A stretch of DNA of 64,000 nt from Leguminivora glycinivorella. Taxonomy: Eukaryota > Arthropoda > Insecta > Lepidoptera > Tortricidae. The notes beneath the pieces are model-generated. The model was not told where the DNA came from. It did not search any database and worked only from the letters and a program-made list of their open reading frames with translations. The stretch's first letter is position 1. Each line of letters starts with the position of its first letter. Where the stretch lies: positions 9,442,783-9,506,782 of the forward strand of contig NC_062980.1 in NCBI RefSeq assembly GCF_023078275.1, in the 5' to 3' direction. The position numbers and the translations under genes are program-made. This document shows, piece by piece, positions 47,295-58,540 of the stretch.

Positions 47295-48707
47295 TTATTT
47301 ATCACTCTGACGTAACGTAACAGCTGTCGGCGGCAGCGTAGCATTCGTAGCCGTCGTAGCGTCACGCGTAGCACTGGTACTCGCCGACGAGGCGCTCGAA
47401 TAGTTTTTATGCTTGGATGGCACAAAACGTCTAAAAATAATGTCCTTTGGCCACAAACTTTCGTTAAGAAACAAATCCACTTTTGATTTAGGTACATAAC
47501 ATTTGTAAGCATTATGTAATTTCCTGTTGTCCTTCATAGTAATTTGTTCCATGTTGACACTGATCGCGGTTTTAGCTCGTATATAATCGACGATATCCGA
47601 TTGTAGTGTTTCTTTATGAACATTTGTAATCAGAATAGGTATCCATGCTTCTGCTGCCTTAAACTTGCAGTTGACATCAGTTGACGCGATTCCAGATTTA
47701 CCTATAAACAAATTGTTTGCAGGAGGTTTCTTCCGACGCTCGGCTGTCTTCCATTCGCCCTGTTTTGCCATATCCGAAAACGACATATTTTTCTCGTTTA
47801 ATCTCACCGGCGATTTATTGGTAGCTTCAAGACTAGGTACGCAAGTTAGATGATTTGTTATCGCACGGCCGGCAGCGCTGTCGCTAGCGCTCACAGTTTG
47901 TTGTTTACCGGTTTGCGCTCCGGCGTTCGAAGATGGCTGCCGCGGGCACGGGGGAGGGGAGTGGGGCGATGCATGTGATGAGTGCGGAGGCACAGCGATG
48001 TCGTCGTGTTGGACAACCGAATCGTCTATTCGTTGAAGCGATGACAGCGGAGATGGCGAAATATTACGACTATCTGAGTTAGAGGGAGACGGAGTTGTTT
48101 TGCTCTGATCGTCAGTTGATTTATTCAACGATGACAAGTCGATATGCGCCAATCCTATTGGCCCGCTGTCCAAACCTGCACCAGCGCGACGTCTTATCGT
48201 GATATTTGAAATGCCAACGTCTTGATAACAACGGTCAACATTTGTACACAAAGCTGGCGGTGACTCTTTTTGGATCTTGGTAAAGGTTTCCAAGTATTCC
48301 ATGGTGACATATTGCGACTTAATCATTCGTAAATCGTTCTTGAGTGACACTATATCCTTTAAAAGTGAAGTAACATCCACCGAATCGAAGTCTATTGGCG
48401 GTAATTTCTTCAGATCACGAGCCACAAACACGGGCATAGAATCTGGTTCCGTAATCTTTAGTAAGTCCAGTATGTCGTCTATATCACGGCGTTCCTGGCC
48501 CTCTTTCCTTCTAATTATTTTTCGCTTACGCGCCGGCACTGATTGAAACAGCAAGTCCTTGGCGGTTTTGATGTCACGCGTAGTGAAAAATTCAACGCAG
48601 ATTCGGCACATACTATCGTTGTCCATAACATGAAGTTTATTGACCATAAAAGCCAATAATTCGTTCACTACTAGATTACAATTGTTACACTTTACGATGT
48701 CAGCCAT
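47295..48707 (-). CDS. LINE ORF1 (gag-like, N-terminal Cys motif)
   Basis: About 470 codons from ATG at 48707-48705 (MADIVKCNNCN). A longer frame runs upstream but leaves the element, so this start is preferred. The N-terminal Cys pattern CNNC ... CRIC, then a conserved block with MPVFVARDLKKLP and a Lys/Leu coiled stretch (LLKDIVSLKNDLRMIKSQYV), a long Ser/Pro-rich linker, and a C-terminal basic domain (KDIIFRRFVPSKHKNY). It resembles ORF1 of lepidopteran CR1-like LINEs, an RNA-binding partner of ORF2. It is open throughout. ORF2 starts 12 bases after it ends. Confidence 0.8.
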   Translation of the reverse strand: MADIVKCNNCNLVVNELLAFMVNKLHVMDNDSMCRICVEFFTTRDIKTAKDLLFQSVPARKRKIIRRKEGQERRDIDDILDLLKITEPDSMPVFVARDLKKLPPIDFDSVDVTSLLKDIVSLKNDLRMIKSQYVTMEYLETFTKIQKESPPALCTNVDRCYQDVGISNITIRRRAGAGLDSGPIGLAHIDLSSLNKSTDDQSKTTPSPSNSDSRNISPSPLSSLQRIDDSVVQHDDIAVPPHSSHASPHSPPPCPRQPSSNAGAQTGKQQTVSASDSAAGRAITNHLTCVPSLEATNKSPVRLNEKNMSFSDMAKQGEWKTAERRKKPPANNLFIGKSGIASTDVNCKFKAAEAWIPILITNVHKETLQSDIVDYIRAKTAISVNMEQITMKDNRKLHNAYKCYVPKSKVDLFLNESLWPKDIIFRRFVPSKHKNYSSASSASTSATRDATTATNATLPPTAVTLRQSDK

Positions 48708-49135
48708 ATTGCAGCGATTAGCGGTTCGCGCCGCACCCGAGACGCCCGAATGCGCGCGAGCGACTGAAATAATAAAATACACATGTACTTACGCAGTGTA
48801 AATAAAATTCATAGCTTACAATTAATCTTGCACCACATATAAACTTTCATTTTTTTATTTCCTTAGAAGTAAAATTTTTGAAAGTCGCTTATTACGTCAA
48901 GTATACAATATACACGTAGCGTAATGTAGAAAATTCAAGTTCTTAGCTTTTATAGACCCGGAATATTCCAATTCTACTAATGCTCTTATCGAAACTTTAA
49001 GTCGGTCTGGCGGATGGCTGGGTCCATCCGATTGGTCTGGCTGCTTACAAACGGTCTAGTTACAGGTCCCTGCGTATCATATATCAAAATCAGGCTTGAG
49101 AAAATGAGGTAAGTTAGAGTCGTTTTTTGCCAACT

Positions 49136-51335
49136 ATGGGCCGAACTGAAAATATGCGAACTTGCCCAAAGAAGAGATATCAGCCAATGGAAATGTTGAA
49201 TTTCACGTCTCATTTACTCACAAACTTGTTTGGCACTAAAAAAGGCGCGAAAGTCAAATTTTCTATGGGATTCGCGCCAACATTTTCAATCATTTTTTTC
49301 CGCCAACGACAAGGTTTAAGAAGGCACGCGTTTTATAAACACAATTAGCTGGTGAGCCCTACATTTTAGTGCTAAGATTTGGTCGACCATTTATACCTAA
49401 ATCTAAGTTTAATATGGAACCCAAAAAATAGCAAAAATGGGTAATCTGCCTCTACTCATACCTATTTAATCAACGATATGTATGAGTAGAGGTATAGAAT
49501 TATAGATCCATTACGGTTACGCTATGAGCTACCTGCCAATATACAGATATGGGACACCGCTAAGCCTGCACGGCTATCAAGTTTACAGTACTTAAACACT
49601 GATGCGGGGTATAATAGGTTGGGTCTGAACCGAGCTCGATATCACGATAATTACACACGCTCCTGCTAACGATATTAAACGTATGGACTGAATGTTCGTG
49701 AACTGGTATTCCATAAGTAATGAGCGCTCCTAAAACCATAAGATCTTTTTAATACTAATCGCATGGGCAAACATTACAAACAAATGTGGTCATTGTTGTT
49801 GGTCGCCTATGTACGCCTTAAGCGAAGTTATATTACGCGCTTTGCAGATTCTATGAAAACCTGTCCATGTTTGAAAAACCTCATATATGACGTTCTTAGA
49901 GAAAACCTCGACAGAGGTTTATTCCACTCTTTCCAATGCTGTGCTGGTAAATCTATAAAATGAATATAGGTTAGGTATAACCTTACTTATCTTATCAGAG
50001 TCACGGAGAACTATAACATAACAATTCTACACCATGTAAGTATAGTACTCGTCAGGCTCGGGTCCAGATCTAGGTGGGGCGGCCCAAGCTAATGCTCCGA
50101 GCGTCAGTCCAGGGGGCGGCAAATTCCAACTTCGAAAAGTTTAAGGGGTGCCACATTTTTCTGATTCTTACGCAGATACTTACGTTCTAATCTAAATCGC
50201 GTGTCTGTTCCATTCGCTAATCTATTCCTCACATAGAGTGTAGTATAGATAGCTGACCCAGATGACCACTGTCGTTGCCACCCTTAGCAACGATTGCATT
50301 GCATTAATTATTGTTCCTTAATGGAAGGACGTATCGATTTTCGCTTATCGCTTACACGCCGACTGCGTTTATCATTGGAAAAAGATTCCACGCTCGTTTC
50401 GCTCGTTTTATTTACCGTAATTATTTTTAATCTTAGGTATCCATAGATTACCTATTTTAATTATTAACTTCGTCGTATACCTATATTCTCAGGTAATGTT
50501 AATAAGTACTTATCAAATAAGGTAACACGGGGAAATATTGAATAAGACCTACGAGTATTCACCCTTCGGGTTGGAAGGTCAGATGGCAGTCGCTTTCGTC
50601 AAAATAGTTCCTACGCCAAATCGTATCGTATCGTATATCGTATTAGTTGTCAAAGCTGACCCCAGGCCCCCATGAGCAATGCCATATGTTATCTTGGGCT
50701 ATGTTTCCTTATTCAAAATATTGGGTAATTAAGAAAATAAGTCATACCAAACCCTCATAACAACTTTCGAGTGTAGTTTTATTTGCGTTAGTTTAATATA
50801 TTTCCCTCCTTCAATGTAATATATTTATAACTTCCTTAAAAAAAAGTAATAAAAGAAATTTACCATATTTCTTTTCTAGTTTAATATAAAAATAACAGTT
50901 ACAATTTTTTGGTAAATTTAGCAATAAAATAATTTATGCTCATTTAAAAGCTATAGGTACTTAGAATTAAAACTCCAACTTAGTTTGAAAAAAAAAAATC
51001 TACTAAACTTTTGTAAGAGTAATATGCTTATTATTACTTATGACGACTGATGAGATCAAATATTATCGTTGGAAAGATTTTGCAAACAAAATACATAATA
51101 TAAGCTTTAATCTTAATAATTTGAACTTTTGAATACCAAGTTGGAGTTGTGAGTGGGAGTTTGGGACACTTTATTTCAACATTTTAAATATTAACTTATT
51201 AGATAGGTACCTACCTGCATAGCATACCTACTACATAAAGTCAACAGTGCTGTAGGTAGAAGTGGCCAAATTTACAATTACGTGCCATTTACTACAGGTT
51301 TTGCTCGACGGAGTATCAAAGAAATTGATTATCTT
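49136..51335. other. Intergenic, no recognised gene
   Basis: Short frames only. A small hairpin (CCTCTACTCATACCTAT / ATGTATGAGTAGAGG, 49450-49493) and general AT-rich sequence. Nothing else supported. Confidence 0.5.
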
Positions 51336-51480
51336 ACGCCGTGTCTTGCGTGGGCGACGGTCGCGCGACCGTCGCCGTCGCGTCTCATACTTCCATATCG
51401 ATAAGGTTTGAATTCGTATGCGTCGCATCGCCGTCGCGCGACCATCGCGCGACCGTCGCCCACGCAAGCCACGGCGTTAG
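51336..51480. repeat. GC-rich hairpin element (CGTCGC type)
   Basis: ACGCCGTGTCTTGCGTGGGC and GACGGTCGCGCGACC are mirrored by GGTCGCGCG... and GCCCACGCAAGCCACGGCGT after a ~60-base loop. It stands out by composition. Confidence 0.75.
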
Positions 51481-51542
51481 ACAGTATGTAAGTAAGTACT
51501 TTAAAAAAAATTAAAAATCTTAAATACCTACGGTTTTCTAAA

Positions 51543-51819
51543 TCAGCAATTCCCGTCAACTTTGTACAAAAATTAAGGGAAAAGTTAAATTTGTTTTTAT
51601 TAATTCCTATTTTGTTACCAAGATTTTGTTGATGAATTGAGATTTTATTAAGTTTTATTTCGTCATTAAGGTTCTCTAGTATCTATATTTTCTTAATTAT
51701 AACAATTATCCTGTATATATCTTACGAAAGTCGAATTATATTACTAAATGTTGGTAACAAAATAGGATCAATTAAAATTTGCTGACGTGGCATTGTACAA
51801 AGTTGACGGGAATTGCTCA
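51543..51819. repeat. Foldback element downstream of the desaturase
   Basis: AGCAATTCCCGTCAACTTTG TAC is mirrored by GTACAAAGTTGACGGGAATT GCT, and the inner CCTATTTTGTTACCA by TGGTAACAAAATAGG. It may contribute the 3' end of the desaturase transcript. Confidence 0.75.
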
Positions 51820-51899
51820 AATATTCAAAATCTGAAAAATTATGCTTCCAGAAATAAATTACCAATTTTTGCAATGAATTTCCCATGTCCTAAAGTTTT

Positions 51900-54800
51900 T
51901 CAACCGCATTTGACTTTCTCTCCTCTCTCCGTGTTGCTGACGGCTCCAAGTTTCTCCTTCAGCTTCTCCGTGAATTCAGGATCGTCCCAGCCCCAGAGTT
52001 GGTGACTGCCGTCTCCGGTACGTTGCGATCGTTGTTTCACTATCTCAGGGGTAACGCTCTTCAGGTCGTATGCTTGCCCGATCTGAAAAACAAACATAAG
52101 CATTAAATTGTGTATGCATAGCTACGGGTAAGTCGGGGAACCTGATATTCTACTCGGAATTTACCAGTTCGAAAGAACAGTGCAAAAATCGTAAGAGAAA
52201 AGCACGGTGCCCGGCAGAAATGACTAAATGGGGCTTTCTATTTCTGAAAGGCCTTATACTTCAAGTGCGACGTCCCAGGGCCCTTTAGACGTGGACCACC
52301 ACAAGTGTTTTGATGGCATTTCTTTGTTGAATGAATAAAATAGGTATTTGGTCACCAAACCGATAAGTTTTTTTTATATCATAGCTTCATGATAGCTTCC
52401 ATACGCACCTAAGTGTGAGAAGACGTTTTAAAACCGTAGCACTAAAAATAATTGTATTTTCTAATATTAACTCATGATTCATGACGCGTTACACGGGTTT
52501 CTCATGAAACGCGAAAGTATTGAAATTACTTAATCAGCTTATAATGAGACGACTCATATTCCAAAATTTAAGTTCAAGCACGTACTTATAGAAAGTCTAA
52601 AGGTGGATGCCAAAAATATTAGGGGTCCACATTTCATGGTCCCCTCATTATAGACGTCTGTGAGTGAATTTAGAATTGTGAAATAATATAAAATTGTGCA
52701 CAAGTACCTTCTAAAATTTAAGTTCCAATATACGAGTATGTACAAGCACGTAAGTAGGTCAGGGAGCACCTGGTCCCCCATTATACAATATTAGTATCTA
52801 TTACGTATCTAAGTAAATTTCGATATTATAAAATTGAGCATACCTTAGCCATAGCTTCAATGAAAACGATGGTGGGAGTGAGCATATTGTACAGAGGCAG
52901 CTCCGTCGCGCGGTAGTCCCAAGGGAATGTGTGGTGGTAGTTGTGGAAGCCTTCGACGCACACCATCCAAACAGCCAGGTTTTCACGAGGGTTCAGTGAC
53001 CTGGAAAGAAGAGTTTTTGAAATATTCGTGTAATTATAGACTGAAAACCATCTTGGATGAGCCGATTGGATTTTACAGCTGGGAATTTACTTCCACTCCT
53101 TGGAAGAAGAGATTTTTTTTAATTCTTTGTTCTGAGGCGTATTTCCTTCTTCCAAATGTCCGTTTATGTCGTTAGGTGTTAGGTATTTTAAAGGTGGATA
53201 GGTTATTCGTTTCACGTCAGAAATAACAATATTTGATGTTACACATTGAACATGACATGATAAACATGGAAAACTATATACTTAAAAACTAGTGGTGCTT
53301 AGTTATGAGTACCTATTGGTCATACCATAACTGATAACAATAATATCAATTATCAACTCTATTTCAGCTCGATTAATATTCGATTGTATGCCGGATTAAT
53401 TACGTAGTTAGTGTAAGTAATTGTATTGAATTATGCAGTAATTGAAACAGTTGAAACGTGCTTCAGTTTATAGGACATCCGTAGGACTTGGGCAATTAGC
53501 ATACATTAACATCCAATTGAGTCATTGTTTGTTATACGCGCTTTCTTTTGTTTTGTGGATTTTCGTAATTAATTACATTTCTATAATTTCGACATCATTT
53601 TGCTACTACGTAAGTTTTCCACAGGCTGTCTACATCATTATTATGCAAGATGTTATTCGTATACGCGCCGTCAAATAAGTCTAAAAATGCTTTTAAGACT
53701 CCTCTCTATTTCTTACGTGACGATGCAACTCCGGCGAACTCGTAGTAGTAATAAGACAACGTCTACCTCGACTAGTAATTGCCGCAGTATATTCTGTATT
53801 AGGTAAGAACTAGTATTTATATCTAGTGTTCCAAGTCGGCAAAAATGTTCCTTTTTGATATTCCAGGTTTAAGCAGTTCAGTAGTCAGTTTGAATAGAAT
53901 ACGAAGGTAATAAAATTGTACTTATAATGCGTTAATCTCTCGCGTTGTTCATGAACATTGCACATTTTGCACTATTTAGCATAAAATACGAGTGTAAGTT
54001 AAAGTATAAAGAAACATAATAAAAACAAATAAAATTAGGGCCTTAAATAAAATTAAAAACTAAAGCTAAAATCTAAACTTATAAATTAACATACAAACTA
54101 AAATTACCCTAAAAACAAACGTTCATACTAAAATTTAATAAATCTTAAAAGTATAAAAAGTTTAAAAAAACCGCTCCCTGCCGTTCCCGGTGCAAAAACT
54201 CACATAACGCTTACCGCATTACCGCGTTGAATGACTATGGAAATGGAAAGCTTTTGCACCAGGAACGATTCGGAGCAAGCGTCTTCTCCTTTTTGTCCTA
54301 AAATGCACATTTCTCCTTTATTTGCACTCCCGGATCTAACACCTAGTATCCAAAGACGTGAGCAAAGCTGTTGACGCTCCACACGACGTTGATGCCGCAG
54401 GTGTACCGCAGAATGGTGGGTATGAGGAAAGCGTTCATCCAGGTCTCGTTCCAGCAGTATACGGGGATGACTATGCGAAACAGAGGAGTGGCACCAGCGT
54501 CACTACTATGTTATATCTATCTAGTGCTCCAAGCTGAGAAAAGAGCCTCCATTTTGACATCCCAGCAGTAACTAAAGTAATCAAATTTAAATAAGAAGGC
54601 ACTGACTTGTCATAAGGCCTGTAGCCGAAGACATGAGCGAAGCTGTTGACGCTCCACACGACGTTGATGCCGCAGGTGTACCGCAGAATGGTGGGGATGA
54701 GGAAAGCGTTCATCCAGGTCTCGTTCCAGCAGTATACTGGGATGACTGTGGGGAGCACGAAGCAGAGGAGCGGCATCAGCTTCAGGTAATGTCTGTGAAA

Positions 54801-57165
54801 AAAAAACATAGATATAATTATTAGGTATGTTGCTAGAGAAACACAGACATGATAAAAATCGTGCAGAATGGATCAAAATTTCTACACTGAACAATTGGTC
54901 AATAATACCTGTGGTCGCGTATAGAAAGCCAAGAATGCCGATTTCGTTTACCTACTCTTATTACCATCAGCTGGTGCATTCTAAATTCTAATTATGGCAA
55001 TGATATACATGACAATATACCTAGGTATGTCACGTTGTTTCAATTTGTGAAGATTTATGATGGCGATGACACCGATCATGACATTCCTTAGAAATAATTA
55101 TCTTGTACTTATGTTTTACTAGTAACCGCGGAATTTATACCGTGTTGCCTGAAAGTTGAATGTCCTATTCATGTTCAATGTTCTCAACATGATTAATAGT
55201 CAAATATATGCAAATAGTTTCAGCATCATAAACAAATTCAAACACGGAGAGTATGGATGGATAGTTTTGCTTACTTTTACTGCCACATGACTATTTGGAT
55301 CCGCGTCATCCGCAAAGGTCTCTAAGTTCAATGTGCTTCCTTCCCTTGATGATCTCCGGGCTCTTCTTGACGTAAAGTCAGTCGACGTGGGAGAAAAAGA
55401 GGCCTCGTTCAGCGTTGTGAGGGTCGGCGTCCATGTCGAGTATATGGATATATATGATGGCGTTCAAAGACGCGTTACTAAAAATAATATTTCCTTACTT
55501 TTTCTGCCACATGACGACAGGATCAGCGTAAAGGTCAGTAAGGTCAATGCGCTTGCCGCCTTCGATGACCTCTGGGCTCTTCTTGACGCAGAGCCAACCC
55601 ATGTGGGAGAAGAAAAGGCCTCGTTCAGCGTTGTGGGGGTCAGCGTCCGTGTCCGCGTACTTATGGTGCGTGCGGTGGTCGCGGGCCCATTCGAAAATGC
55701 AATCCTAAAGAAAAATTCACCAAACATCATTGTTTATTATCATGCATAAAACATCATTGTTTATTATTGGTGTGTTTGATTGCGGACACCAGGGGAGATG
55801 AGTACACTTCACAGAGCTGACAATAACTGAAATTTAAAAAAAGGATGTACATATTTTGATGGCAGCGGGTGACCCAGAGAGTTAACCCTATAAATAACAA
55901 AGTGTGGGGATGTTCGAGAATGGATAGGTAAATTGTTGTGACAGTCGCTACTACACTGACATGACACAACGGCTGACAAAATACTCCATAATAATTATGC
56001 GCTGATAGCTGTTTAGTCAGGATTAGACGAGCAATGTCTGATGATTGTGGAAATTATAGGTACGTCTACAAAAGTATGTGATAGGATGAACAGGGAGGAA
56101 GCTTGAGCTGAACGAATAGACAATCATGGAGGCATTGGAGGCTGTAGGATTGATGTTTGAATAAAAAATACTGATTCTGACCAGCATCTTGAACTTATTT
56201 AAGTATATACATACTTAGATTTGGTTTTAGAGAACCCCTTATGTACGTCCATGAGTTATTGACTAGATTTTACCTGGAATCCCATGGTCTGCCACAGCAT
56301 CAGAACGATCCTTAGAGGGGTCTTAGCTTTGAAGCTGCGGTGGGTCCAAAGGCGATGGGAACCAGCACCTATGCCGATGGCGCACATCAGGTGCACTGCG
56401 AATGCTGCAACAAAAATACTCCAATACAAATATTTAGAATTTGATGAACTTTATCTGTCTTTAGAATTGTAGCCATAAGGGTGCTACCAATTAGAACTAG
56501 CTAACTAAGTAATTAGAAAATGTCTAGAAAGTTTGGACTGAGTGCAATATTACGTGAGTGTCTTATGGTACAATTGGGTAAAGATGGAACTAAAAATAAT
56601 TCTAAATAATTTCTGAAAATGTGAGTAGGCGCGGGTGATGCCTTGGCTTAAAATCCTTACCCCCTTATTCATAAACGTTCACTAAAGTTATCAAGCCGAT
56701 AAAGTTCGTTTGTCCCTTTCTATCACACCAATACATCGGAAAGGGGATTAGAATATAGTGATGCAAATAATAACGAAAAGAAATTACCGTCTGCAAATTC
56801 ACCGACGTTAATACGACGAGATACAATCCGTGCAGAGACGTGATATATAGTATCTTCAGCTATTTCATTGATTAGTCTAATCTAAACACTAGTTACTCGT
56901 AAAACCCGAATCTTCCCACAAACAGTTACTAAAACTTACCAAACACATTAGTCTGCCATTTCGCCGAGGTAAACACCAGGTACAATCCGTACAGAGACGC
57001 GATGTGCAGATACAGGAACCAGATGATGTTGCCCCACACATATTCGTGCTTCTTCGGCGTGGCCTTCTTCAGAACGGAGACATCCTTGTCCAAACCCAGG
57101 TCAGCGGTCTGCGTATCGGATTCGAACACGACCCCGCTGGGGATTGGGTCTACTTGAGGTGGCAT
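51900..57165 (-). CDS. Acyl-CoA (delta) fatty-acid desaturase
   Basis: Six coding exons: 57165-56940, 56404-56274, 55704-55499, 54792-54607, 53000-52844 and 52082-51900; 362 residues. The family are ER membrane di-iron enzymes that put a double bond into fatty acyl-CoA with O2 and cytochrome b5. The His boxes are HRLWTH (residues 92-97), HRTHHK (129-134) and HNYHH (269-273), with NSFAHVFG between. Hydrophobic helices precede box 1 and lie between boxes 2 and 3. The start ATG sits two bases after an acceptor (CTGCAG), so an upstream non-coding exon is expected. The four-residue signature used to group lepidopteran desaturases reads NPRE (residues 253-256), not the common KPSE, NPVE, LPAQ or GATD. 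Box 1 has Thr where most have Ala. The double-bond position cannot be predicted. It may serve lipid or sex-pheromone synthesis. Three exons have decayed copies in the next intron. Confidence 0.95.
52683..52765 (-). repeat. Partial duplicate of the exon 5 donor region (desaturase intron 5)
   Basis: ATAATATAAAATTGTGCACA AGTACCTT resembles the sequence at the end of exon 5 (ATATTATAAAATTGAGCATA CCTTAG). Blocks around AAATTTAAGTTC and AAGCACGTA also repeat at 52565 and 52745. It is weak and mostly intronic. Confidence 0.4.
54350..54505 (-). pseudogene. Decayed copy of desaturase exon 4
   Basis: GAGCAAAGCTGTTGACGCTC, ACGACGTTGATGCCGCAGGT and GCGTTCATCCAGGTCTCGTT are almost identical to exon 4 (54607-54792). 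A deletion of about seven bases in the PTVIPVYC segment shifts the frame and the start of the exon is lost. Lies in the intron just 3' of its parent. Confidence 0.9.
55278..55455 (-). pseudogene. Decayed copy of desaturase exon 3
   Basis: Minus strand: DADPHNAERGLFFSH is kept. Then comes a stop in place of the following Trp region, with further stops later. Its donor (AGTAAG) survives at the end. The part encoding HRTHHK is absent. Lies in the intron 3' of exon 3 (55499-55704). Confidence 0.9.
56781..56855 (-). pseudogene. Decayed copy of the end of desaturase exon 1
   Basis: GAGATACAATCCGTGCAGAG ACGTGAT matches CAGGTACAATCCGTACAGAG ACGCGAT in exon 1, and the flanking AATTACC lines up with the parent donor. 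It lies about 90 bases into the next intron. Confidence 0.7.
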
Positions 57166-58540
57166 ATCTGCAGACAAATATAGTTAATTAAGGAAATTTC
57201 TACTTTTAGGATATACCAATTAATTAGGCCGTTTCAAGCCATTGTGAGTCACACAATTCCCTTTTCGCACATGTATCGTACGACGTTTTTCAGATGACCC
57301 TCCGAAGTTTCGACCTGACAAGAAATGAACCACATGGTGAAGTAGAACCACCACCAGTGCGTAAAATGCACCATCTGTACTGAAATATATATTTCTATGA
57401 TATTTTTTATTCACTTAACTTCTTTAAGCACTAACATTGCTGAACATCTGTTTTGGCACCTACTGTAAGATTCTGTTGCTTACTTTCCGTTCTAATATTG
57501 CTATCGACTTTTTTAAGAGGGTTAGCAATGTCAGCATTACATACTGATTTACTGATACATACTTGCACGCTGAACAATATTTAGTACTTAAATACAGTAC
57601 CGGTCAAAAATTTAAGTTCACTCCTTGTTTTCAGTACAATTGACTGCTTTAGAGAGATAGTTTTTTGTAGTTCAGACGTCAAAATTTGTTTCGTAAACAA
57701 TTTATATTTTTTTAACATCTGTTTCCCTCAAATCTTATAGGCTAAATAATTATTTGGCCTATATTATCTGGCTAAAACTGTGTTTCGTGTAAAGATGTGT
57801 CTCAATTAGTGGCAAAGGCAAGGCCATAAATATAATGCCCATTTTGCCGTCATGTTTATTAGATTTTAGTGAAAGAAAGGTACGTGAATTGTGTCTAACT
57901 AGTAAAAAAAATCTCCACAAAACAATAAATATAAGTTGAAAACATATTTCGACTACCAAACCGAAGATAATTATCGTACAAAAGTACTCATTTGTACCGA
58001 AATCAAAGGGTGAACTCAAACTTTTGACCGGTACTGTAATAAATAAATAATTGGAAAAAATATTATTGTTCCCATACAAAAAAAAAATCTTTAGCCGCTG
58101 ACGCCCCACACCGTCAGCAAAATCAGTAGGTAGTTCTAAAAATAATTGCCAAATTGAAATTAATTTATGAGACGGCGAAAAACACAGTGCATAGTTTAAC
58201 AAACCAGTAGTCGCGGTCCGTATAATCCGTGAGTTTGACGACCGCAGCACTTGTTATTCTAAGAAATACTAATGATCGGCATTTTCGACCTCTATTTATA
58301 TACAACCACAAACAATAGTAATCAACCCAATATTTAAATCACAATAGGTCAGCTTTTGTAATTTATAAGGGAGCTACAAATTACAATACAATTGTTGGCT
58401 GTGCCTATTACAGATTATATATTAATTACCTACTTCAGTACCTATTTCAGAACACTCGACTGTTATTAATATTAAGCACGTCTTATGATTTATTAGACGT
58501 AAGTACAAAGAAATTAGGTAACTTACCACCGACCGGCTTT
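57166..58540. other. Region upstream of the desaturase coding exons
   Basis: An untranslated first exon should lie here or further upstream; none can be picked out with confidence. It contains repeat G copy 2. Confidence 0.45.
57263..57385. repeat. Interspersed repeat G, copy 2
   Basis: ATCGTACGACGTTTTTCAGA, CCGAAGTTTCGACCTGACAA and GCACCATCTGTACTGAAAT, as at 39330-39530. Confidence 0.65.

Larger units (their letters stand above)
44199..48768 (-). mobile_element. Full-length non-LTR retrotransposon (CR1/jockey-like LINE)
   Basis: Two ORFs on the minus strand and a 3' tail of (TAAAA)n-like repeats at 44199-44230. ATAATAAAA is present on both sides (44190-44198 and 48769-48777) as a target duplication within the satellite unit. 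The 5' end is near AGTCGCTCGCGCGC at 48765. The element is complete except for a MITE in ORF2, and it splits the satellite array. Clade named from motif recall. Confidence 0.9.
41766..49135. repeat. 394-bp satellite in a giant inverted repeat, interrupted by a LINE
   Basis: The motif GCAGTGTAAATAAAATTCAT recurs at 42631, 43025, 43419 and 43813: a strict period of 394. Units left of about 42440 are inverted relative to those on the right. The centre is CCATCCGCCAGACCGACTTA followed by CTGGCGGATGGTTGGGTCC. The right arm resumes at 48769 after the LINE. Each unit carries GGTCTGG three times. The outer ends (41766, 49135) do not match each other, so this is not a simple TIR transposon. The copies in the right arm are nearly identical. 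Confidence 0.9.

Noticed and set aside
57165..57177. Start of the desaturase at the ATG at 57177 instead of 57165
   Set aside because: A strong acceptor (CTGCAG) lies between them at 57168-57170, so the upstream ATG would be in the intron; the downstream MPPQ start is usual for the family.
57759..58250. 163-codon frame on the minus strand upstream of the desaturase
   Set aside because: AT-rich, low-complexity hydrophobic translation, no family features, no splice context.
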